Origin: UMGS1601 sp964617585
GTDB lineage: Bacteria > Bacillota > Clostridia > Oscillospirales > Ruminococcaceae
Reading direction: 5' to 3'
Length of the DNA stretch: 10,806 bases
Assembly: GCA_964617585.1 (NCBI GenBank)
Contig: CAZTXS010000038.1
Coordinates: forward strand, 1 to 10,806
The notes beneath the pieces are model-generated. The model saw only the letters and a program-made list of their open reading frames with translations, was not told the DNA's origin and ran no database searches. Made by a program: the position numbers and the translations under genes. Of this stretch, positions 1-4,389 are shown piece after piece. The stretch's first letter is position 1. The number at the start of each line of letters is the position of its first letter.

Positions 1-55
1 CGGTCGGTCGGCAATGCCGACCCTTGCCGCGTTGAATGACGGGCAAGCCCTTATT
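1..55 (-). repeat. Dispersed structured repeat, copy 1 (cut by window edge)
   Basis: Read on the minus strand, this stretch matches copies 2 and 3 (1042-1184 and 6139-6244): the AATAAGGGCTTG start, TTCAACG, GGCAAGGGTCGG and GCCGACC. The GGTCGGCA/TGCCGACC hairpin is kept although its loop differs. After GCCGACC the sequence departs from the other copies (another CGACCG), and the rest lies outside the window. Its orientation is opposite to copies 2 and 3. Confidence 0.85.
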
Positions 56-80
56 TAATCTCAGAAAGAAACCTAAGTCA

Positions 81-108
81 TAGTCATACATAAATATAGA
101 AATATAAA
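81..108 (+). promoter_or_regulatory. Possible sigma-A promoter of the alpha/beta hydrolase gene
   Basis: TAGTCA (81-86, 4 of 6 to the -35 consensus) is followed after 16 nt by TATAAA (103-108, 5 of 6 to the -10 consensus). This is the best pair between the repeat and the gene. The region is very AT-rich, so chance matches are likely. Confidence 0.3.
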
Positions 109-137
109 TATATTCAAAGAAAGGAATAATGATTTTT

Positions 138-947
138 ATGAAATATATTACAATAAACGACGGAACAAAAATAGCGATCTATGATTATAATCACAAAGGG
201 CATCAGGCTGTTTTTCTCATTCACGGATGGCCGTTGTCACATAAAATTTATGAATATCAAATCAATCTGCTTACCGACTGCGGATACAGAGTAGTCGCAA
301 TAGATTTAAGAGGCTTCGGAAAATCAGATACACCTGCTTTCGGATATTCTTATGATCGTATGTCCGAGGACATATATCAGATAGTGCGAAGACTGGGACT
401 GCAAAACTTCACTCTCGTCGGGTTTTCTATGGGAGGAGCAATAGCCCTCAGATATATGAACCGTTACAGAGGTTACGGCGTATGTAAGTTAATTCTGCTG
501 TCTGCCGCCGCTCCGAGCTTTACAAGGCGTCCTGATTTCCCATATGGTAAATCCGCCGCCGAGGTAAACGAGCTTATAAACCTCGCTGAAACTGACAGAC
601 CGCAGTTATGCCTTAATTTCAGCAGAGAGCTTTTTGTATGTCATCATACAGAAGCGGCAATGGATTGGTTCAGAGATATAGCGCTCTCTGCCTCCGGTAT
701 AGGAACAATAAAATGCGGGATTTCTCTGCGTGACGAGGACGGCAGACGCGACTTAAAATGCGTTCACGTACCTACGTATATTATTCACGGAGAAAAAGAT
801 TTGATAGTTTCAAATGAGCTTGCCGAAATTCAGCATCAGAATATAAAAGGTTCAAAGCTGATAACCTTAACAAACAGCGGTCACGGCATTGTTTATGATC
901 AGCTTGAAAAGTTTAACACGATATTTTTAGATTCTATTTCCGATTAG
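138..947 (+). CDS. Alpha/beta hydrolase, chloroperoxidase/arylesterase-like
   Basis: This is a cytoplasmic serine hydrolase of the alpha/beta fold, about 269 residues and close to the usual length of the family. Numbered from the ATG at 138, the oxyanion-hole motif HGWP is at 29-32, the strand-loop VAIDLRGFGKSD follows, and the nucleophile Ser97 lies in GFSMGG. The acid is probably Asp221 in HGEKDLIV and the base His249 in NSGHG, so the full triad is present. HGWP, LRGFGKSD and GFSMGG are typical of the non-haem chloroperoxidase/arylesterase branch; the natural substrate cannot be read from sequence. An ATG at 129 is in frame, but the AGAAAGGA ribosome binding site (118-125) leaves only 3 nt to it and 12 nt to 138, so I prefer 138. 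No signal peptide is visible. The gene is monocistronic: a terminator follows at once and the downstream gene faces it. Repeat copies flank it in inverted orientation. Confidence 0.88.
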   Translation: MKYITINDGTKIAIYDYNHKGHQAVFLIHGWPLSHKIYEYQINLLTDCGYRVVAIDLRGFGKSDTPAFGYSYDRMSEDIYQIVRRLGLQNFTLVGFSMGGAIALRYMNRYRGYGVCKLILLSAAAPSFTRRPDFPYGKSAAEVNELINLAETDRPQLCLNFSRELFVCHHTEAAMDWFRDIALSASGIGTIKCGISLRDEDGRRDLKCVHVPTYIIHGEKDLIVSNELAEIQHQNIKGSKLITLTNSGHGIVYDQLEKFNTIFLDSISD

Positions 948-950
948 ATC

Positions 951-980
951 AAAAATCCTCGGCCGCCCCGAGGATTTTTT
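951..980 (+). terminator. Intrinsic terminator of the hydrolase gene
   Basis: A perfect 12-bp stem (AAAAATCCTCGG at 951-962 with CCGAGGATTTTT at 968-979) and a 5-nt loop end in a run of T, starting 4 nt after the hydrolase stop. The A-run on the other side could let it work on the minus strand too, for the convergent gene at 1180-1563. Confidence 0.92.
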
Positions 981-982
981 AT

Positions 983-1013
983 TTACATAATATTTTCATT
1001 TATGTAACATAAA
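983..1013. repeat. AT-rich overlapping inverted repeats
   Basis: TTACATAA (983-990) is inverted at 1000-1007 (TTATGTAA), and TTTATGT-A-ACATAAA (999-1013) is itself a 7-bp palindrome with a 1-nt centre. It lies between the terminator and repeat copy 2, away from any gene start. The role is unknown; it could be chance in AT-rich DNA. Confidence 0.4.
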
Positions 1014-1041
1014 CACAATTCTCATCGACAGAACTGACATA

Positions 1042-1184
1042 TTCAATAAGGGCTTGTCACTTCCTTCAACGTGGCAAGGGTCGGCAGTGCCGACCAGTCG
1101 GTCAGTAGGGGATTGTATCACACTACTGACCGAGTAATGAAACCCGCCGCCTATAGAGGCGGAGGACGTCTTGCCTAAGTTATA
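1042..1184 (+). repeat. Dispersed structured repeat, copy 2 (with 36-nt insert)
   Basis: This copy shares the order of blocks with copy 3, from TTCAATAA to CTAAGTTATA. It folds into three hairpins. CTTGTCAC (1053-1060) pairs with GTGGCAAG (1071-1078) with one G-U pair. GGTCGGC (1079-1085) pairs with GCCGACC (1089-1095). CCGCCT (1147-1152) pairs with AGGCGG (1157-1162) around ATAG. Relative to copy 3 it carries 36 extra nt at 1095-1130. No ORF or transposase is inside. The right end overlaps the last codons of the minus-strand gene. Confidence 0.88.
1095..1132. repeat. Hairpin insert inside repeat copy 2
   Basis: The 36 nt at 1095-1130 are absent from copy 3. They contain CGGTCAGTAG (1099-1108), which pairs perfectly with CTACTGACCG (1123-1132), with a 14-nt loop. 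The insert is bordered by GACC on both sides (1092-1095 and 1128-1131), where copy 3 has a single GACC. This is what a small insertion with a 4-bp duplication, or a modular repeat unit, would leave. Confidence 0.7.
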
Positions 1185-1563
1185 ACTGAAAATCCATCAG
1201 TATCAGAGCTACAATTATTACTACTGCCAAAAGCACCGCTGCTAAAATAGAACCGACTATTACTTTGACCATTGTAGACTCGCTCATTTCGCCTTCACTG
1301 TTTCGGCGTTTTCTCTGCCCGCGATGATTTAATTGACCCTGATAATCGTCCCTACTGCCGTTTGATCTTTGCTGTCTGTATGACGTTTTTTTGTATGAAC
1401 CCGAAGAAACGGCAGCATATCCGTTTGTTCCGTTCCTGGCCGAGGAACCGTACAAATCCTTATTTGCAAAGCCCTGACTTTTTGAAGCGTTTTTTATACG
1501 GCTTGTGCTTCTTCCCTTGGGAATATCATATCTTGAATTTTGTTCGTTTCGATTTGTACTCAT
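1180..1563 (-). CDS. Small basic low-complexity protein with C-terminal membrane segment
   Basis: I do not recognise this protein. From the ATG at 1563 it has 127 residues. The first ~95 are hydrophilic, rich in Ser, Asn, Arg, Gly, Gln and Lys, with no predicted fold by eye and a basic patch (HRGQRKRRN) near 80-88. One hydrophobic stretch (about residues 97-122, VKVIVGSILAAVLL onward) sits almost at the C-terminus, so it is probably tail-anchored with the disordered part in the cytoplasm. The start at 1563 is supported by GGAG 8 nt upstream; the longer in-frame ATG at 1599 has no comparable site. The gene is divergent from spoVAD across 137 bp, so a sporulation role is possible but unproven. 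The final Leu codon and the TAA stop (1180-1185) lie in the conserved right end of repeat copy 2, so that element may have set the present C-terminus. Confidence 0.65.
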   Translation of the reverse strand: MSTNRNEQNSRYDIPKGRSTSRIKNASKSQGFANKDLYGSSARNGTNGYAAVSSGSYKKTSYRQQRSNGSRDDYQGQLNHRGQRKRRNSEGEMSESTMVKVIVGSILAAVLLAVVIIVALILMDFQL

Positions 1564-1633
1564 CTTAAAAACTCCGTTTCTTAAAATCAAATTATGCACT
1601 TTCTCAATATTATTTTTTACCGTTATGCTTTTT

Positions 1634-1662
1634 GAATAAACTACTCGCTTTTGGAAAAAATA
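1634..1662 (+). promoter_or_regulatory. Forespore (sigma-F/sigma-G-like) promoter of spoVAD-spoVAE
   Basis: GAATA (1634-1638) resembles the -35 element of forespore sigma factors. After 14 nt it is followed by GGAAAAAATA (1653-1662), which fits the sigma-F -10 pattern GGhnAnAhTr. Known spoVA operons are read by sigma-G, which overlaps sigma-F in specificity. The position, about 40 nt before the spoVAD start, is suitable. The match is by eye in AT-rich DNA. Confidence 0.45.
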
Positions 1663-1700
1663 ATTGCAAATAAATTAATTTTCAAAGAGGATGGTTTTAT

Positions 1701-2717
1701 ATGTCCAGAAAACTAAGCAAATGCACTTATATATTAAATAATTGCCCAAATGTCAAGACTTATGCCTGTGTAGGAGGAAAAAAAGAAGGCGAAGGTCCAA
1801 TGGGAGAATATTTCGACAAAATAAACAACGATCCTTATTTCACAACCGATACTTTTGAAAAAGCCGAAAGCGAAATGCAAAAACAGTCTATTTTGCTGGC
1901 TCTAAGAAAAAATAATATGAAACCCAAGGACATAGACTTTATGTTCGGCGGAGATCTTCTCAACCAATGTGTTGGAACAACCTATGGGATAAGGGATATA
2001 AACATCCCGTTTTTGGGTATATACGGCGCATGCTCGACAATGGCGGAGGGACTTCTCCTCGCATCGCTTATGGTTGATAATAAAGTAGGAGGTAATGTTC
2101 TTGCCGTTACATCATCACACTACTGCACCGCAGAAAGACAATATCGTTTCCCGATTGAATACGGGGGGCAAAGAACTCCTACGTCTCAATGGACCGCTAC
2201 CGCAAGCGGAGCCGTTGTGGTTTCCGATGAGGACTGCGCCCCTTACGTTCGTGCTGTCACAATCGGAACAGTTCAGGACATGGGAGTTACAGACGCAAAT
2301 AACATGGGAGCGGCAATGGCTCCTGCGGCATATGAAACAATAAAGCAATTTTTAAAGGATACGGGTAAAAAACCCGAAGATTTTGACAAAATAATAACCG
2401 GAGATTTAGGAAAAGTAGGAACAAGGCTTATATTAAAACTATTAGATGACGATGGGATAGATATATCAAAACAGCACAATGACTGCGGACTTATGATATT
2501 TAACTGCGATGACCAGGATGTTCATGCAGGAGGCAGCGGATGCGGCTGTGCGGCAAGTATGCTCTGCGGTTGTTTTCTTCCACAGCTTAAATCAGGATCG
2601 CTGAGAAACATTCTGTTTCTGGCAACCGGAGCTTTAATGTCGCCTACTCTAAATCAGCAGGGTGAAAGCATACCGAGTATCGCTCATGCCGTATGGCTTT
2701 CACACGATAAGAAATAA
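1701..2717 (+). CDS. spoVAD: Stage V sporulation protein AD (SpoVAD)
   Basis: SpoVAD is a soluble, thiolase-fold protein that binds dipicolinic acid (DPA) and works with membrane SpoVA proteins in loading DPA into the forespore and releasing it at germination. The 338 residues match the usual family length. Family features include GGDLLNQ (83-89), GIYGACSTMAEG (106-117, with Cys111 where thiolase-type enzymes carry the active cysteine), SSHYCTAERQYRFPIEYG (138-155) and the WTATASGA segment (164-171). The C-terminal glycine-rich HAGGSGCGC segment precedes the last strand and helix. The start follows AAAGAGG with 10 nt spacing. spoVAE follows after 23 nt with its own strong ribosome binding site, so they form one operon. 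The normally preceding spoVAC is not here: upstream is a divergent unrelated gene. Expression is expected in the forespore. Confidence 0.95.
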   Translation: MSRKLSKCTYILNNCPNVKTYACVGGKKEGEGPMGEYFDKINNDPYFTTDTFEKAESEMQKQSILLALRKNNMKPKDIDFMFGGDLLNQCVGTTYGIRDINIPFLGIYGACSTMAEGLLLASLMVDNKVGGNVLAVTSSHYCTAERQYRFPIEYGGQRTPTSQWTATASGAVVVSDEDCAPYVRAVTIGTVQDMGVTDANNMGAAMAPAAYETIKQFLKDTGKKPEDFDKIITGDLGKVGTRLILKLLDDDGIDISKQHNDCGLMIFNCDDQDVHAGGSGCGCAASMLCGCFLPQLKSGSLRNILFLATGALMSPTLNQQGESIPSIAHAVWLSHDKK

Positions 2718-2740
2718 ATATTAAAAAGGAGTTTTGAATT

Positions 2741-3103
2741 ATGGAGTATTTAACGGCATTTTTAATCGGCGGTCTGTTCTGCGCTATAGGTCAGGTTCTG
2801 ATAGATTATACAAAGCTGACTCCTGCCAGAATACTGGTAGCTTACGTTGTAGCGGGAGTTGTTCTCGGCGGACTTAATATTTATAAAAAAATCATTGACT
2901 TTGCCGGAGGCGGAGCAACAGTTCCGCTGACAGGCTTCGGATATCTTTTAAGCAAAGGTGTAAGAGAAGATATAGACGAAAACGGAATACTCGGTATATT
3001 CACCGGCGGGCTTACCGCTGCATCGGCAGGAATAAGCGCAGCGCTGCTGTTCGGCTTTATAACGGCTCTTATTTTCAAGAGCGCTCATAAAAACGCAAGC
3101 TAG
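2741..3103 (+). CDS. spoVAE: Stage V sporulation protein AE (SpoVAEb type), membrane protein
   Basis: This 120-residue integral membrane protein belongs to the SpoVAC/SpoVAEb family, part of the DPA channel complex of the spore inner membrane. Hydrophobic segments lie near 4-22, 31-47 and 83-112. Between them is the family's glycine-rich stretch GGGATVPLTGFG (56-67), followed by a polar loop with KGVREDIDENG (72-82) that is typical of the family. The start follows AAGGAG with 9 nt spacing. It is the second gene of the spoVAD-spoVAE unit. The stop TAG at 3101-3103 overlaps the stop of the convergent LysR gene (both read from CTAG, 3100-3103), so no terminator fits between them. SpoVAC is a paralogue, but the length, loop sequence and position after spoVAD favour the AE form. 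Confidence 0.92.
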   Translation: MEYLTAFLIGGLFCAIGQVLIDYTKLTPARILVAYVVAGVVLGGLNIYKKIIDFAGGGATVPLTGFGYLLSKGVREDIDENGILGIFTGGLTAASAGISAALLFGFITALIFKSAHKNAS

Positions 3104-4008
3104 CGGTTAATCGTATCTTTAATAAATTCAATAAATTTATTTGCACAATTGCTCCTTGAATTGAAAAACGGATATGCAAGACCTATAGTACGCTTGTTCA
3201 TAGGGGCGTCCGGCTTAAGCTCTGTTATATTTCCCTGATTAAGATCGTCCTCGGCAAACTGCTTTATAACGCAGGAAATTCCAAGTCCGATTTTAGCAAA
3301 ATCAATGAGCAAATCCATGCTGGTCACTTCTATGATTCCTTTTGCCTCTATTTTATTCTCTTTAAGGTATTTGTCAACGAAAACTCTTGAAAGGTTCTCT
3401 TCATCAAGAAGCATTAGATTTCCCGTTTTCAGAATCTCATTAGTAGAAAGTTTCTTCTTTTCCCTGAGATTGAGATTTTCAATATACGTTTTGCTTGCAA
3501 TAAAAATATCCTCAAATTCACCAAGCGGTAAAAATTCCGAATCCATATTCTTTTCCGGCTTCACCACCAAAGCAATATCAAGCTTCCCGCTTTTTAAAAA
3601 CTCTAAGCTTTTTGCCGACGATTGACATTCTATCACTATTTTGATATGCGGATTCTCTTCAATAAATTCCTTTAAGAAAGGTATTAATATATATTTACAA
3701 AGGCTTGCCGACGCACCTATTTTTATTTTTCCCGCTCCGAGATTCTTTATATTTTTAATTTTCTGTTCGCCGATGTCTATTGCGCTAAAAGCCGTTTCAA
3801 GCTGTTCAAAAAGTATTTTCCCCTCGTAGGTAAGCTGCACTCCCCTTGCAGAACGCTTTAACAGAGTAACTCCCATCCCCTCCTCAAGCTTGGAAACGGA
3901 CATACTTATTGCCGGCTGAGATATAAACAGCTTTTTCGCCGCCCGGGATATGTTGCCCTCCGACGCAACTGTGTAAAATATTTTCAGTTGGTTTAAATTA
4001 TTTTCCAT
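3100..4008 (-). CDS. LysR-type transcriptional regulator (CysL/CysB-like)
   Basis: This is a DNA-binding regulator of 302 residues, normal for the family. An N-terminal winged helix-turn-helix (about residues 3-62) contains GNISRAAKKLFISQPA followed by the recognition helix and the wing sequence LLKRSARGVQLTYEG. The periplasmic-binding-protein-like effector domain starts near 90 with GKIKIGAS and runs to the C-terminus. The start at 4008 (MENNLNQ) is preferred over the ATG at 4053 because AAAAGGA stands 9-10 nt upstream and HTH spacing from the N-terminus is then typical. Residues such as GASASLCKYILIPFL resemble the sulfur/nitrogen-type LysR branch, but the effector is unknown. It is divergent from the phosphoglucomutase gene across a long spacer and convergent with spoVAE, so no neighbour is an obvious target. 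Palindromes in its leader suggest self-control. Confidence 0.93.
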   Translation of the reverse strand: MENNLNQLKIFYTVASEGNISRAAKKLFISQPAISMSVSKLEEGMGVTLLKRSARGVQLTYEGKILFEQLETAFSAIDIGEQKIKNIKNLGAGKIKIGASASLCKYILIPFLKEFIEENPHIKIVIECQSSAKSLEFLKSGKLDIALVVKPEKNMDSEFLPLGEFEDIFIASKTYIENLNLREKKKLSTNEILKTGNLMLLDEENLSRVFVDKYLKENKIEAKGIIEVTSMDLLIDFAKIGLGISCVIKQFAEDDLNQGNITELKPDAPMNKRTIGLAYPFFNSRSNCANKFIEFIKDTINR

Positions 4009-4022
4009 TATATCAAATCCTT

Positions 4023-4036
4023 TTACCTTCAGGTAA
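4023..4036 (-). promoter_or_regulatory. Palindrome in the LysR leader, next to its ribosome binding site
   Basis: TTACCTTCAGGTAA is a perfect 6-bp inverted repeat with a 2-nt centre. On the coding strand it runs straight into the AAAAGGA ribosome binding site. It could be an operator half-site pair or a small RNA hairpin (UUACC-UGAA-GGUAA) near the start. The function is inferred only from position and symmetry. Confidence 0.4.
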
Positions 4037-4047
4037 CTTAAATGAAT

Positions 4048-4090
4048 TATCAATAATATAATAAAATAAAGCTTACACTACATATTGATA
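4048..4090. promoter_or_regulatory. Spaced inverted repeat in the lysR-pgm divergent spacer
   Basis: TATCAATA (4048-4055) is inverted as TATTGATA (4083-4090), and the longer ATCAATAATA (4049-4058) recurs in direct orientation at 4141-4150. The 381-bp spacer (4009-4389) is about four-fifths A+T, so this may be chance. Otherwise it is a candidate binding site set for the LysR protein. No ORF with a credible ribosome binding site is seen in the spacer. Confidence 0.25.
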
Positions 4091-4224
4091 TAAATAATTT
4101 TAACCTATTTTTTATTATTTTACAAGCCAAAATCAGAAAAATCAATAATAAAAACCTTGTCTGTATTTATTAAACATTAATATGATAACTTTTTAACGAA
4201 TAATTGAACATTTGACAAAAAACC

Positions 4225-4252
4225 TTGAAAGATGAAAAAAATGTGCTATAAT
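4225..4252 (+). promoter_or_regulatory. Sigma-A promoter with extended -10, phosphoglucomutase gene
   Basis: TTGAAA (4225-4230) is followed after 16 nt by TATAAT (4247-4252), preceded by TG one base upstream (extended -10, TGCTATAAT). The start point should be near 4259, giving a leader of about 130 nt. A TTGACA at 4212-4217 is 29 nt from the -10, too far to be the -35. Confidence 0.8.
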
Positions 4253-4257
4253 TATAT

Positions 4258-4283
4258 AAGTTTTTGTCTTTATAAAACTTTTT
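4258..4283 (+). other. Weak hairpin with T-run at the 5' end of the pgm leader
   Basis: AAGTTTT (4258-4264) pairs with AAAACTT (4274-4280) and is followed by Ts to 4283. It begins at the predicted transcription start. It is A/U-rich and weak, but it competes in space with the stronger hairpin just downstream. Confidence 0.35.
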
Positions 4284-4287
4284 ATCC

Positions 4288-4310
4288 AAGCGGTTATCTG
4301 CCGCTTTTTT
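4288..4310 (+). terminator. Terminator-like hairpin in the pgm leader (candidate attenuator)
   Basis: AAGCGG (4288-4293) pairs with CCGCTT (4301-4306) around a 7-nt loop and is followed by six Ts (4305-4310). This has the form of a small intrinsic terminator, placed between the pgm promoter and the pgm start. No gene ends here on the plus strand, so it cannot simply terminate an upstream gene. Another stem, GACGGC (4331-4336) with GCCGTC (4356-4361), follows. Confidence 0.55.
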
Positions 4311-4330
4311 AACTTAGAATTTATTTTACG

Positions 4331-4361
4331 GACGGCTTTATATATCTTTAACTATGCCGTC
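4331..4361 (+). other. Second stem-loop in the pgm leader
   Basis: GACGGC at 4331-4336 pairs with GCCGTC at 4356-4361, enclosing a 19-nt loop. Its left arm (CGGC) could alternatively pair with GCCG at 4300-4303 in the right arm of the preceding terminator-like hairpin, which would give two mutually exclusive folds. It ends 17 nt before the GAGGTG ribosome binding site. Confidence 0.35.
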
Positions 4362-4389
4362 AAAACACATAAAACTATGAGGTGATAAC

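Noticed and set aside
1..1184. Insertion sequence or transposon around the hydrolase
   Set aside because: The flanking repeats are inverted, but no transposase, integrase or resolvase is encoded and copy 1 is cut by the window edge, so an IS call is not supported.
1042..1184. Repeat copy 2 as a bidirectional intrinsic terminator
   Set aside because: Its hairpins are GC-rich but none is followed by a T-run on either strand, and the hydrolase already has a strong terminator at 951-980.
2095..2479. Several 65-82 codon frames on both strands inside spoVAD
   Set aside because: All are out-of-frame shadows of a well-conserved SpoVAD protein, rich in residues unlikely for a real protein and without start signals.
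3305..3829. Plus-strand frames of 62 and 106 codons
   Set aside because: They are antisense to the LysR gene, Phe/Ser-rich as expected of the reverse complement of its Lys/Glu codons, and have no ribosome binding site.
4212..4217. TTGACA as the -35 box of the pgm promoter
   Set aside because: It is a perfect consensus, but 29 nt lie between it and the TATAAT at 4247; TTGAAA at 4225 with 16 nt spacing and an extended -10 explains the promoter better.
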